64,000 bases of DNA, taken from assembly GCA_014058105.1 (NCBI GenBank), contig JACGCM010001245.1, forward strand, positions 806,001 through 870,000, given 5' to 3'. This document shows positions 45,905 to 57,743 of the stretch, piece after piece. Numbering within the stretch: the stretch's first letter is position 1; each line of letters starts with the position of its first letter. This DNA is from Kingdonia uniflora. Taxonomy: Eukaryota > Streptophyta > Magnoliopsida > Ranunculales > Circaeasteraceae. The notes beneath the pieces are model-generated. The model searched no databases. It was given only the letters and a program-made list of their open reading frames with translations, and was not told where the DNA came from. Position numbers and translations under genes: made by a program.

Positions 45905-46275
45905 GTAGAGTTTTTTGATTGAAAACTAGTATTACCTTTGTTTCAATCGCAGAGTATGTACAGATGTTGATTGAAAGCTAGTATGACATTTGCTTTAATC
46001 TGTATAGAGTTCGATTGAAAGCTAGTTTTACCTTTGCTTTAATCTTGTATAGAGTTCGATTGAAAGCTAGTTTATCTTTACTTTAATTTTGTATAGAGTT
46101 CGATTGAAAGCTAGTTTTACCTTTGCTTTAATCTTGTATAGAGTTCGATTAAAAGCTAGTTTTACCTTTGTTTTAATATGTATAGAGTTTGATCGAAAGC
46201 TAGTTTTACCTTTGCTTTAATCTGTATAGAGGTCGATTGCAAGCTAGTATTACATTTGCTTTAATCTATGTAATA
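45905..46275. repeat. 44-45-bp tandem repeat array in the 3' region of Tat copy 2
   Basis: The motif GATTGAAAGCTAGTTTTACC (variants allowed) starts at 45917, 45969, 46013, 46058, 46102, 46147, 46191 and 46235, so eight units, mostly 44-45 bp apart and highly similar. It lies between integrase and the antisense region on one side and the 3' LTR on the other. Confidence 0.93.
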
Positions 46276-46689
46276 TGGTAGAGTCTACTTGAGTAGAGAG
46301 TAATTTGGGAAACAACTTGGAAGTTTTCGCTAAATAGAATAGAATGTACACTGAATGGAGATTAAATCTCACTTTTGGAATGGAAAGAATGAGAATTTGG
46401 AAGTGGAGGAATAAGGGACTTAACGATAGTACCATTTCAGTCGCCTAGTATTCCATAGATTTGGGATTTGAACTTCTTACTCCGTCATGAGATAATATGA
46501 TCCCAAACTAGTTTTGACCAATGATGAGGAATAAACCTTCTCAATTTTTTGCCAGCTTCCCAGCGTGTACTTCTTTTGTATTATGGGATCTCTCCGAGGA
46601 TAAGATCATTAATTTGGAACACACGGCTTCAGACTCTTCTGTTGTACAAGCTGGCTAGCATATGGTAATATCAACCTAGGTTGGCAATA

Positions 46690-47669
46690 GCGCGTTCCCT
46701 AGTTTCATCAATTCAGTTCATATTACAGGCCAATTCGAACTCATTTTCTTCGTCTGTAAGCTCGTGATCTCTAACGGGATGGTGGTATTCTGTTGGAATG
46801 ACGGCCTCAGTGTCATAGGCTAGGAGGAAGGGGTACAGCTGGTTGATTGACGTGGAGTAATACAGTACACCCATAAAACATGAGGAAGTTTTTGTATCCA
46901 ATTTTCTTTTTTTCTGTGATTGAAGCCTTTTCTTGAGTCCATCCATGATGGTTTTATTGATGATTTCGGCCTGGCCATTGCCTTGAGGGTAATAGGGATT
47001 GGATGGTGAGTGGATGATGTTGTATTTTTTGAGGAAGGCTACTACATTTTCACCAATGAACTGTGGCCCAATATCGATCTGAATCAGGTAGGGGCACCCA
47101 AACCGTGTGATGATATGTTCCCAGATAAAAGAGATGACCTCTTATTCTCTGGTTCGATAGAGTGGAACTGCTTCCACCCATTTTGTGAAATTAGCTATTA
47201 CTACGAGTAGGTATCATTAGTTACCTGGAGTGTCAGGAAATTCCCCAACGAGATTGAGCACCCACCGCTTGAATGGCCAGAACACCTTTATTGCATGTAG
47301 TTCTAGCGCAGTGGCGCAGATCATGTATCCATGTCATTGACATGTGTCGCATTTGCGTTAGTATTCTTCTGCTTGCTTGTGTATTCCTGGCCAGAATACT
47401 CCTTGTGTTATTGCTCTAATAGCGAGTGATCGACTTGCGGCATGAGAGCCACAAGTTCCTTCATGTAAATCTCTGAGCATTCTATTTGCTTTCTTCTTAG
47501 AGAGGCACTTGAGATAAGGCCCCGTGATTGAACGACGATATAAAAGACCATTTTGAACTGAATAGCGCTTTGAGTTCTTGATCAACTGTCGGCGCTCTTT
47601 TGGATCTGTTGGGAGGGGGCCAGTGTATTGTTGTCTAGGTCGAGATAGGCAATGAAGGGCTTTTGCCAA
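46690..47669 (-). pseudogene. Integrase of Tat copy 2
   Basis: The N-terminal zinc-binding part (47358-47669) reads YSVQNGLLYRRSITGPYLKC then ANRMLRDLHEGTCGSH, ending FWPGIHKQAEEY. The C-terminal part (46713-46946) has PFLLAYDTEAVIPTEYHHPV, the conserved 'FG(T)EAVIP' region after the catalytic core. Between them lie stops and frame breaks (46950-47350), where the DDE core should be; the frame near 47080-47110 read on the minus strand still suggests the core but is broken. Confidence 0.82.
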
Positions 47670-48350
47670 TCGTCGTCTTCCTCATCATCGCCCCCAGTGT
47701 TGATCGTGCATACACAATGGAGATCAATGCTGGGGGTAGACATCACTTCGATCTGTAAATATCTTACTTTTGTACCCAAAACCCTGGCTAGGTAAGCCAA
47801 GGAATCGGCGTGTCGATTTTTACCTTGAGGTAGATAGTCAAGAGTTGTTTGCTCAAATCTGCTCATCCTGACGGCAACGATGGCTGCATTCTTGATCATC
47901 TTACCATTCTTCTTGTATTGCTCAGTGTAATGGTGGATGATTAGTATAGAATTTGCATAGACTGAGAGCTCTAGGACGTCTACCTCGAGAGCGAGGTCGA
48001 GTCCATAAATTACAGCTTTGTACTCTATGATATTGTTAGAGACTTCAAAATCCAAGCGGATTGATTTCTCTATTTTGTCGTTGGAAGGGGTAATCAATAC
48101 GATTCCAATTTTTGACCCTACAAGTCGTGCTGAACCATCTATAAGAAGTCTCAACCCTTTTCCATGTAATCCATTCAGCGCGCTCGTCAAATACTTTGGT
48201 GGGTGGATCTTCTGTAATTTCTTCTATAAGGTCAAGATCGTGTTCTTCCTCATCGGGATCTTCTACTGAAAAATCTGCGAGAAAATCAGCAACGGCCTGA
48301 CCCTTTACAGAATGCCAATGTTTGAACTTGATATCATGTTCTCCCAAACT
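47582..48350 (-). pseudogene. Archaeal-type RNase H (aRNH) of Tat copy 2
   Basis: A 202-codon frame has LRLLIDGSARLVGSKIGIVL, NNIIEYKAVIYGLDLALEVD, LELSVYANSILI and KNRHADSLAYLA, which align with the extra RNase H of plant Tat/Ogre elements. The first Asp, Glu and last Asp of the active site are present; the third acidic position, in (V/I)Y(S)DSQL of the family, is Asn here. It follows a linker (48190-48350) with HDIKFKHWHSVKGQAVADFL. This second RNase H is additional to the normal Ty3/gypsy one at 48360-48563. Confidence 0.9.
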
Positions 48351-48359
48351 AACTGACCA

Positions 48360-48563
48360 TTACTGCACTCTTCTGGATTTATCTTTTTTGGATAAAACTT
48401 CCCGGAGTGGGTAGTTTGTCATGACTTTGACTGAATGAGCTTGGAAGTAGTGCTTATGTTTTTGTAAAGTGTAAACAAGAGTAAGGAGTTTCTCAATTTT
48501 AGAATACCTCATTTCCGCTGGAGTGAGAGTTTTGCTGATGAAATAGACTGGCTTTTTAATCAT
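48360..48563 (-). pseudogene. Truncated Ty3/gypsy RNase H of Tat copy 2
   Basis: Begins directly with KKPVYFISKTLTPAEMRYSK and continues IEKLLTLVYTLQKHKHYFQA and VMTNYPLREVL. The upstream part of the domain, including the first catalytic Asp, and the whole RT are missing. Confidence 0.88.
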
Positions 48564-48910
48564 CCCCTCAAGTCAAATAAGAACCGAGCTAATAAAAGTA
48601 TTTGTAATATGGCATTTTAATCATTTCTACTATTTTTGTTTGATCGTCGTGGTGTTGATGACCAATCTGTGATATGCCTTGGATAGATCAACCCTTGGCA
48701 TTTCTTTAAAAGTTTACGTAAAGATGTCCTGATTCATTCGTAAGAAGTAAATGAGAGCATCTTTGTCATGCTGGACCAACTTGGTACCGATAAAAGTACC
48801 TCGGCTAGGTCTATCAATGTTGATGTACTCTATAGGTTCTTCTGTTGAAGGCTGATCATCAATGTGACCAGGTTTCTTTAATTGTTATGCAGCGTATCTA
48901 TCTGAGGTAT

Positions 48911-49300
48911 CTAAAATGGCAGAGACGGTATTCTCGCAAGCTCGAGAAAGCTTTTGACTGCCTTTGATTTCATAGATGCCATCATTGCATTTGAAGCGGA
49001 GTGCTTGATGATAAGTGGAAGCGATTGCTTCCATGTTATGAATCCAGCAGCGGCCCATAATCCTGAGATAACGAGATTCGGCGTTGATAACGTAAAATAC
49101 GATATTGGTGCGGTTGGTCCAACGGTGATAGGTAAGATGACCTTACCTACTCGTTCTTCTTTAGAACCACTAAATCCACTGATATCGGTGTTACTCAAAA
49201 TGACTTGATCGACCAATCCCATTTCGTCGATTGTGCTTAATTTGAAAGATAATCTCAATACTGCTTCCAATATCGATTATCATTGTATGCATGACAAACT
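48911..49300 (-). pseudogene. Aspartic protease of Tat copy 2
   Basis: The translation reads MHTMIIDIGSSIEIIF near 49262-49290 and then MGLVDQVILSNTDISGFSGS, KEERVGKVILPI and LVISGLWAAAGFITWKQSLP. The DTG triad seen in copy 1 is DIG here (ATT for ACT), so the catalytic site is altered. A frameshift near 49100 joins the two halves. Confidence 0.87.
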
Positions 49301-49829
49301 TCTTCTTAAGCATTATGATTAATACATCATAATGTGGAAATTTTACATAACTAATGTCGTAATCTTTTAAAGAAATTCCAAGCTAGCGATTGCTCGACTT
49401 AGGTAGAAGTTTGGCTTCTTTATCTTGAGGTGTGAGATTGCAACATTCGAATAGTCTCCTGTGCTTAAATTTGCAAGAGTTACTGATTTAAAGAATCTCG
49501 ATCATGTTGCTATGGTACATATGGTAGAGATATTTCTCCTCAGCTTTATCTTCGACCTGGACTACTTCGAGCTGCTTCTTATAGCTACCATCCTTGTATG
49601 ATTCCAGGTTGATAATATATTCATACATCTGCCATCTTTGAAGATGAATTCCAGCAACCACTATAAAGTATAGGAGTTGTCAGTAGCATGATGATTTACC
49701 TTGTGATGCATGTAGTACGGGTAGCTTTCGATTGGTTCCAATGGTTAAGATGGACGGCATTGCTTATCCTTGGATAAAATTAGAAAAATTGCGGAGATTC
49801 AGACATTCATCTTAAGGAGGACCAGTTTG

Positions 49830-51150
49830 GGTAATGTACCGCCTTTTTAATGGTTACCAGTATTGGTCTTAGAACGCTTTTGATCACCCTGATCTTCCTT
49901 CCGTTCATTATTTCGTTCTGTAGGTGGACCTTTAGTGGTTAAGATGGATTTAGTAGATTTATGCCTTTTGGACATCATCCTTTCTAGGTTAACATACCTA
50001 TTGACCTTGGTGATCATATCCTCCAAGGTCACGGGTTTGTTGAGGAAGAGGCACTCTTTGGCTTTGTTGCCGAGTTGGAGCGCGTTGGTAAAAGCAGTAA
50101 CAACTATTTTTTAATCAAGATTATCTACTTTACGCATGAGCTCCAAAAACTTCTTGGGCGCCTCGAGCTTCTCTCCTTGTGATTGTTTAAGACTAATAAG
50201 ATAATATAAATTCTCCTCCTTGTCTTTGTTGTGAGCATATATCTTGATAAATTGTATTTGTAGCTAATTGAATGTGAGGATAAAACCTTTAGGTAGAAAG
50301 TGGAACCACCAGAGCGATTCTCTCTGTAGACTTGTTGTGAATAGACAATAGAGAATGTAGTTGAGATTGGAGTACAACCCCAATGAATCGCAGTATTGTT
50401 GAATATGCTCCTTTGGATCGGTGCCCTTGTATTTATGTATCTTCAGAGTATGGAAACCTTTTGGTACTTCCATATCGAATAACTTTTTGGTAATCAGACT
50501 ACCTTGTAACTTGGTAAGGCCATCTTTATTGCCTAGAATATGAGCTTCAATCAACTCCTTGATACGCTGATCCATATACTCTTGTATGACGTATTGTTGC
50601 GTGGCTTGAGTGGCTTGGCGGGGTGGTTAAGGATTATAATTATTGGTGCCTTCACTCAAGCTATCACGTGCTGGAATTTGAGGTTGAGGTTGTTGATCTT
50701 CCTCTTGGCGTTTGGTAAGTCATAGACCTCTGCTAATATCAGACTGAACTTCACCGACCAAATGAATGGAAGGTTGATGTTTGTTCTGAACATTTCAGGA
50801 AATAGCTTTGCTGGTGGTTCCTCGAGATCCTAAACTTTCATGCGCAAAAAAGCTCAGGAGGTCTCCGACATTTGATCACGATCTTTAGTTTGGGAACTTG
50901 TGGAGTATCCTGCAAACGTAGCCTACATTGTTATCATCTGGTCGTCATGTCATTTGAACACTATCAAACGAGCTTGTCGCTCGGCTTCGAGCACTTTCTC
51001 GCAGAGCTCTCGGTTAAGAGTTGACTGACGTTCGAGTTCATTACATTTTTCTTTTTCGGCATGGAGATTCGCCCGTAGTTCTGTAAGCTATTCCAACTCA
51101 ACTGAAAGATTAAGCTGGATTTTGGTTGTTGGTCGTCTGGAAGTGACCAT
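49830..51150 (-). pseudogene. Gag of Tat copy 2
   Basis: ATG at 51148-51150 (MVTSRRPTTKIQ), an N-terminal coiled coil (LRANLHAEKEKCNELERQ), then FDMEVPKGFHTLKIHKYKGT, DPKEHIQQYCDSLGLYSNLN and SLQRESLWWFHFLPKGFILT of the Gag core. It runs to KVNRYVNLERMMS and KRHKSTKSI near 49960. In-frame stops (for example shortly after codon 20) break it. Its sequence continues unbroken across the point where copy 1 carries the CACTA element. Confidence 0.87.
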
Positions 51151-51233
51151 GATTGGGGACTGATAGTATAATGAATATATGCCTTAGGATATCATATAAA
51201 TGTCTTCTTTCCTACAGACGTCACCAAATGTAA

Positions 51234-51825
51234 TGGCCTAATCCCGTAGCTCGAAATGGCCCAAAATTAGCTCTTACACCAATGTACCTGTGACAAAATC
51301 TAATGTAAAGGAAGAAATGACACAAGTGATTTAGCGTGGAAAACCTTTGAATAGGTAAAAAACCACAGCCTTGAGTTGAGGGTTTTAGTAATAGTAACTT
51401 TTATTGTTTGATGCTAATATCTTATTATAAGTGATCTCTCGAACTAGAAATACTTGATCTTGTAAATAAGAAGTTTTATGTTTAGAGTATCGAAAATATG
51501 GTTTTCTAGGTGGTTTTTCATGTGTTTCTTTCGGGTTCTTTTCTCTTCTAGAACTTTTGTTTTATATAGACCATACCCGTAGCTCGTTATCGTGTTGAAG
51601 CACGTTCTCCAAATAGTGAGGTAAGTGGTGGCTGACTGTGTAACTGTTGAGTTTGTTGGAGACAAGTGTCTTTGGCTAGTTCAATTCTTATGTTGTGCTC
51701 GATCCACGTTCTTCATCAGTTCGTGGGCTAGGTGGCACTATTGACTATTTACGTCACGTGTAAAATGCGTGAGTTTGATATGGAGGTTGATCGAATTGGG
51801 TTAGGTCGAGGGATAGGTCCTTACA
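51234..51825 (-). repeat. 5' LTR of Tat copy 2
   Basis: TGGCCTAATC ... GGTCCTTACA. The adjoining internal sequence, read on the minus strand, begins TTACATTTGGTGACG, the presumed primer-binding region; the tRNA was not identified. Confidence 0.92.
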
Positions 51826-52833
51826 CAAAGTATTAAAAGCATTAAATAAACATAGGTGGTACGGTGGGTAGACAATCCTATGAGGATGCATCAAATCAAT
51901 AAAAACAACTTCAATATAGATTTTAACATATAAGGATACATTTGACTTGGATATGGTAGTCTATTTCCTGTTTTACCAATTTTGAATTATGGCCCCCACC
52001 ATTTATAGTAAAGTTTAAAGAAACCAATTCTCTCTCCGACTATGGCTGGAGGAACCAATACCACCCAAGAAGAAGAAGGTTTCAGAGAACACCTCAACCA
52101 CGGATATGGATAGTGAGGAATTAGAAATTCTTAGGCAATTTTGAGAATCACAAAAGATGAGGCAAGAAGAGGATAATCGTGATGAGGGGAATGAGTCGCC
52201 GACTTCCAAATATGTGATCAAACTAGAGAAACTGAAGAGAAAGAAGCTGGCGAAGCTGAATCCTCTACAAATGTTCATAAACTCCTATGGCAACAATTGA
52301 AGAGACTATAAGAGAAGATGTTTGCAAGGAAAATATACCAGTGAAAACTGTAGGAACAATGGATGTCCACCAAGAGCAGATGATTAGGAAGGATTCATCC
52401 AGATACCATGCCAAGGTTGGAAACAACAAAACCCTTTTCTTGGGCATCCTTGTTGAATCAAGGAAAATCTCAGCTAGTGTACATTGCCCCAACCATTGTA
52501 GATGGTAAACCATTTACTAAATTAAGATCAATTAATTTTGATGATGAAATCAAGGAGTGTGAAGAGCTTCTTGTGGGTAGGAAGATGGTATACAAGTTCC
52601 TTAAAGATAGTCCAACCTTCAAATGGAAACCAAAAGGATCCTTTGGGGAAGTTATTCTTTTCCAGATGCAGTTGCAAAGAAGACAGGGAAAAAGCCCTAG
52701 AAGGGGGGTCTATCATGATTGCAAGTAGGTTGTTTAGGATAAGGCCTTGGAGACCAAGAAATAAATTTGAATCCATGGATGAAGACACTGTTCCTATGTG
52801 GATCTGTTGAAGAACATACCAAGAGAATATTGG
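51826..52833 (+). pseudogene. L1-type LINE, 5' piece (ORF1, DUF4283-type)
   Basis: ATG at 52042 (MAGGTNTT) opens a decayed ORF1. The conserved part (52408-52700) reads FSWASLLNQGKSQLVYIAPT, then VDGKPFTKLRSINFDDEIKE and LVGRKMVYKFLKDSPTFKW, the domain that opens ORF1 of plant L1 elements. It ends LLKNIPREYW at 52833, where the Tekay element is inserted; the frame resumes at 62718 with TTEGLVQLIT. Stops and frameshifts are frequent. The 5' limit of the LINE is not visible. Confidence 0.85.
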
Positions 52834-55333
52834 TGTAGTGTCTCAGATTTTTATTTTATTTGATTTATTTATTTTCTTTTATTTCATTTTATTTGGTTAT
52901 TTATTATTATCATCATTCATATATCATACCTCACGCATCCATATTCATACCATGCATCTTGTTATTTTATCCTTTTTCTCTTATCAGGGTTTTGGAGTTA
53001 GATTCCCTTTTAGTGCTTTCGGTGGTTTCGGTCGTTGGACGGAGGAGTTTGTTGTTGCTGTTTCCTCGGGAGGCCCGTAGTGGCTTGGTGGTGTGGTTGT
53101 TGTTGTTGTGTTTTTGTCCTTGGTGGTGTGATCCCAGGGGATCTCGTGATCCAGGGGGAGCCTAATGTTATCCTTTTCCAACTTAGCCAAAGTTGTTCGA
53201 ACGAGTTGACATGTCCCCTAGAATTTTTGTCTTTGAGGGTGGTTCGTTCGAACAACTTCCTGTCCCGTTCGAACGAATCGACTTATCTCCTGGAATTTGG
53301 CCCATGATATTCTAGTCGTTCGAACGACATCTGTGACCATTTGAACGACTTTTGTGTCCTTCTGGTGACTTCCTTGTCCATTTGAACGACCTCCTTGTCG
53401 TTCGAACGACTCTGGCAGTTGTTTTTACCCTTTTAGTTTTTCATTTCATTTCTCTTCCTCTCTCTCTCATTTATCTCTCTCACTCTCCACTTACCCTCTC
53501 CCTCACTTAATCCCATCCTTCCATGGTGTTTGGTGGTTTTTGTTGGGCGGATTTCCTCGCCTTTTCCTTCGTTGAGTAATTCCTCTTTCCTCACTGATTT
53601 GTGATTCGTAATTCTAGGGTTTTGTTTGTGATTTGATTTTAGGGTTTGTGTTTGAGTTTTTGGTTGAGTTTGCGGAGTTGCGTTGTTGGAGGTGTTGGGT
53701 TGTGGTGTTGGCTTGATTGTTGCCTTGGGTTCTCCAGTCGTTTGTGGAGTTGCGGTTTGTTGGAGTCCTGAGTTTATCCTGCGAAATTTGAGCCGTTTAT
53801 CAGACGAGTGTCCCTTCACTGCTAAATTGCAATAATAGTTTAACCTGTGTTAATTAGAGTATGGTTTCTGGCATTGAAGTGTTTGTGATTGGTTTTAAAC
53901 TATATTGTTCAGTCTGTTGCATTGGTTGATTTCAGTATTGTTGTTTCCTATTGTTAGGCATATAAGATGTATTTCTCCTTGCCTTTTAGGAAGGTTAGCA
54001 TTAGTGTGGCGTTCTCAGGACGTTGTCCTTGTTTACTGGGTTTCAGTCTTTAAAGACTGATGTTGCTTGGATGTTATGACGGGTTGGTTACTATTTGTAT
54101 CTGTAGTAGGGTTGTTTGCCATCCTCTGAGGCAGGTGGTTATCCTACGTGTGTGTTGGCCGGGTTGTGGCTATTGGGTTAGGATTGTTTACTATCCTCTG
54201 AGGCAGGGTGAGAATCCTATGTATGATTTAGCCGTATCGGTGGCTGTTGCGTTTTGATCCTTGGGATCTGTTTGCGGTGTATGTTTTATATTCTATTTAA
54301 CTTAACGGGGTCAGATACATATCAAAGCTCTACATTGGCTGACCCTCGATAGGACCTATGATTCCTAGATCGGGGTAAAATAGTAGGTGAAGTTCGGGCT
54401 GGACACTATCATGCCTATTACCCTTCGGGAGTGTGGGATGGTATAAGACAGTTTCCTTTGGTCCCCGTCTTATCCTCTATGAGGTTGAAATTCCTTAGAA
54501 TAAGTGAAATAAAGTTCAGAAGTTGGCTCCGTGGGTTGCAAAGCCCAGAACACTCTGATCAAGTGATAAATCCTTCAGCGTGGTCGAGTTGGTAATCCAA
54601 TCGTACCCATTGTATCCAACTGAGATCTTGTTAAGGGTATTATGCATTAGCGGTTGATCAACCCACTATATTTGGTTTAAAGGGTTTAGTTCTTTATTTC
54701 ATAACATCATGAAACTTTCACATTAGGATAATTTTAGTGTCATATCATTATCGTTTCATCTCATAGTTATCATGTCATTTCATCACAGCACACCATTATT
54801 CCTCTTTCACTCTATTTTATACTTATATATATCCCTCTATTATGAGATCATAGCTTACAATACTTTAGTATATCCTAATATCATATTCATCTCACCTCTA
54901 TCTCTGCACCTATTTTATTAGTATGTTGTTTAGCCTTGTTGAGCATTAGTGAGCCGTGGTTTTGCTCACTCTCGTATTTTTCCCCCTTTTAGAGGTTGGG
55001 TAGTAGCTGGTTCTTGCTGCGGGTTTTTAACTGCGTGGCTGACAGTTTTGGTAGCTATTTGAGCTGTGTTGGAGTATATTCCTTGTATGGTCTCAGCTCT
55101 TAACGATGTTTTGTATTTGAGTCATTGTATTTACGTTTTCAGTTGATGTATATATATCGTTTGCTTCCACTTTATTCTTTTACTATGATGATAATGCTAT
55201 AGTCAATGACTAAGCCTGAACTTGTCTATGGCTCGGTCGTTTATGGGGGCAAATCGGTTGGATTCCCTGACATGCACATCCCGAATGATAGTAATTGGTC
55301 TAGCTATCGATAATTGGATTTTGGGGCGTGACA
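52834..55333 (+). repeat. 5' LTR of the Tekay-type element
   Basis: 2,500 bp, closely similar to the 3' LTR. Open frames inside it are chance or shadows. It contains seven TCGTTCGAACGA-like motifs at 53192-53412. Confidence 0.94.
53192..53412. repeat. Palindromic TCGTTCGAACGA motif cluster, 5' LTR copy
   Basis: Seven full or partial copies of the self-complementary 12-mer, spaced irregularly by about 15-55 bp; the matching 3' LTR region has eight. Confidence 0.88.
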
Positions 55334-55487
55334 GACTTGGTATCGAAGCTCTAGGTTAATTCCTATCTCTGATCTAGCAATCATATATCGAGTAATTCTT
55401 TCTAGATGGAGTTAGGATCGATTCCTTTCTGTTTTACATATTTTATCATCTTTTCCTCCTTTCCTGAGGTGTGCTTCTGTTGTGTAG

Positions 55488-56759
55488 ATGGCTAGATGTT
55501 GCAGAGGCAGAAGCGTTACAACTTGCCGTGGCCGTAGAGGTTTGCGCAGTGATGCACTTTCTGACGAGCCTGTACTTAGTCAGGAGAGTTTGGGGTCTAT
55601 CCCGGTTGGTCTGGAGGAGTAGGCAGTTTCAGAGGCTTGAGTTGGTGCAGGAATAGTACCAGGTGTTTAGATTCATCAGGGTTCTCCTCTGACTCTAGTA
55701 GTTCTAGAGCAGCCTGGCGTTTTACCTACACCAGCTGTTTCGGGTGTTTCTTCAGAGATAAGGCAGTTTATGGAGGGTTTCGCAGCCTATTTCCAGCAGG
55801 CCAGGAGCCCAGCGGTTAGAGAGCACAGTTACCTCGAGCAGCTCTAAAAATATAAACACCCAACATTTTTTGGCACTACGGTACCGTCTGAGGCCGAGAT
55901 GTGGTTCAAGTCTATAGAGAAGACCTTGAATGCTATGAAGTATCCCGAGGAGTAGCGAGTAACATTGGCAACATATCTTTTACAGGGTTAGGTAGATCAC
56001 TGGTGGGATACCGCCAAGAGGACGATAACAGAGACTCCAGTACTTTGGACACCCTTTCAGGAATGGTTCTTTGAGCAGTATTTCCCGCAGAGTTACAGGG
56101 ACGCTTGTATCTCAGAGTTCTATATGCTTGAGCAGGGCGATATGAGTATTGCGGGATACGATCAACGATTCAATGAGCTTTCTCGATATGTTCTATTTAT
56201 CGTTCAGGATGAGGAACAGCGTAAGATATAATTTCTAAAAGGTCTTCGTTCGTATTATCGAAAGTTTTTTATCTCTACGGGGGCTAGTTCGTACAGAGAA
56301 GTATTGTCGAAAACGTTGGCTATATAACAAAGCGATGAGGAGGATTGCAAGTCCAAGGACTTAAGGAGCCAAACGAGACAGGAACAGAGACTTGATAAGG
56401 GCAAGGCAATTCAGGGTTAATATGAGAGCTCGGGTCCGAAGAGGCAGAAGTTGGGTATTACTGATAGTGCTCCAGCTATGGTTAGGAGAGGACAGCTTGC
56501 CTTTGATTTGTGTTAGAACTGCGGGGGAGAGGGACACACTAAGAGGTTTTGTCCTAGGCCAGTTAGAGGCCCATAACTGTTACGACAGTTTCAGGGTCCT
56601 ATTGGTCACCAGCCGAGACCACAGCAGTTTCAACAGATTCAGCAGGGACAGTTTTAGGGTCTACAGAGTAGACAGATGATTCCAGGCCCTTAGGGTGGAC
56701 AGAGACCGCAGTAGCCGAGTCAGCAGCAGGGCCAGGGTCAGGGCCGAGGGCAGAGCAGG
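55488..56759 (+). pseudogene. Gag of the Tekay-type element
   Basis: ATG at 55488 (MARCCRGRS). The core reads TTVPSEAEMWFKSIEKTLNA, then EWFFEQYFPQSYRDA, FYMLEQGDMSIAGYDQRFNE and LSRYVLFI, typical chromovirus Gag, followed by a zinc knuckle (NCGGEGHTKRFC) and a Gln-rich tail. I count about 14 in-frame stops, nearly all TAG or TAA in places where the surrounding protein is Gln-rich or the family has Gln. There is no frameshift. It is expected to package element RNA if intact; this copy is dead. Confidence 0.9.
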
Positions 56760-57743
56760 ATGTACGTAGTGGGGAAGCGAGGTGCTCGGGTCGCTCAACC
56801 TATAGTGGAAAATACGCTTTATATTTCTTACTCGCCCGTTCGTGTTCTTTTCGATTCCGGTGCATCACATTCATTCATATCATTTGCATTCCTCTACACT
56901 ATTAGTTTTGAGTCTTCTTTATTGTATGATGAGATTTTCGTGGGTACTCCTCTCAATTCTTCAATTTCTATCTCCCGTATTTGTAGAGATTGCCCGATAG
57001 TTGTGTGTGGTCGCGCTCTTTTAGCAGACTTGTTAGTGCTACCGATGCATGAGTTTCACATTATCCTGGGTATGGATTGGTTGTCTACACATCGAGTTAC
57101 TTTGGGCTGTTTTGAGAAGACAGCTACTTTTGGTGAGAAGCAGTTCGCGTTTGTTAGTTCAGAACCAACATTATCAGGAGATGGTTTGTTGGCATTTTTG
57201 GAGTTAGAATCCTTGGGTGTTGATATTAGTGTTATCCCGGCGGTGTGTGACTTTTCTGATGTTTTCCAGAAGATTCCCGGTTTGCTACCGGCGAGAGAGA
57301 TTGATTTCAGTATAGATCTTTTACCTGGTACCGCTCCGATTTTGAAGGCTCTGTATCGTATGGCACCTGCTGAGTTGAAAGAGTTGATGGATCAGAAATT
57401 CATCCGGCCGAGTACTTCACCGTGGGGAACTTCGGTATTATTTGCAAAGAAGAAGGACGGGTCTATACGCCTGTGTATTGACTACCGGGAGTTGAACAAA
57501 GTCACGATCAAGAATAAGTATCCCTTGCCTAGGATCGAGGACTTGTTTGGCCAACTTCGGGGAGCGCAGTTCTTTTTGAAGATTGATCTTAGATCGGGTT
57601 ACCATCAGCTGAGGATCAAGAAGGAGGATGTTTTGAAGTCAGCATTTCAGACACTTTATGGGCACTATGAGTTTCTGGTTAAGCCGTTTGGGTTAATGAA
57701 TGCTCCAGCAGCTTTTATGGATTTGATGAACCGAGTTTTCTGA
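56760..57743 (+). pseudogene. Protease and first part of RT, Tekay-type element
   Basis: Protease active site [13 protein letters not shown] near residue 30 of this frame, then [22 protein letters not shown] begins with [11 protein letters not shown] and has [36 protein letters not shown] and [13 protein letters not shown]. The 327-codon frame is intact to a TGA at 57741-57743, where the family has an Arg codon, so it is a CGA-to-TGA type change. Confidence 0.92.

Larger units (their letters stand above)
39198..51825 (-). mobile_element. Tat-lineage Ty3/gypsy retrotransposon, copy 2, RT-deleted (12.6 kb)
   Basis: LTRs of 593 and 592 bp (39198-39790 and 51234-51825), TG...CA ends, a polypurine tract whose complement reads GCGAGGGGGCGA beside the left LTR, and gag, protease, RNase H, archaeal-type RNase H and integrase in order on the minus strand. 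Between integrase and the 3' LTR is a 6.9-kb region with an antisense coding region and tandem repeats. The second RNase H plus antisense ORF is the hallmark of the Tat lineage. The RT core is absent, so it cannot replicate itself. The 5-mers outside the LTRs (TATAA and CAAAG) do not match. Confidence 0.92.

Noticed and set aside
45905..46275. Regular repeat array considered as a CRISPR array
   Set aside because: The units are directly tandem with no unique spacers, and it lies inside a plant retrotransposon.
39193..51830. Target-site duplication for Tat copy 2
   Set aside because: TATAA on the left and CAAAG on the right do not match; the duplication may have decayed or the ends may have recombined.
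53433..55333. Several open frames in the Tekay LTRs (also 60282-62482)
   Set aside because: They are in the non-coding LTRs, are low-complexity (TTG or Pro/Thr runs) and occur on both strands at the matching places.
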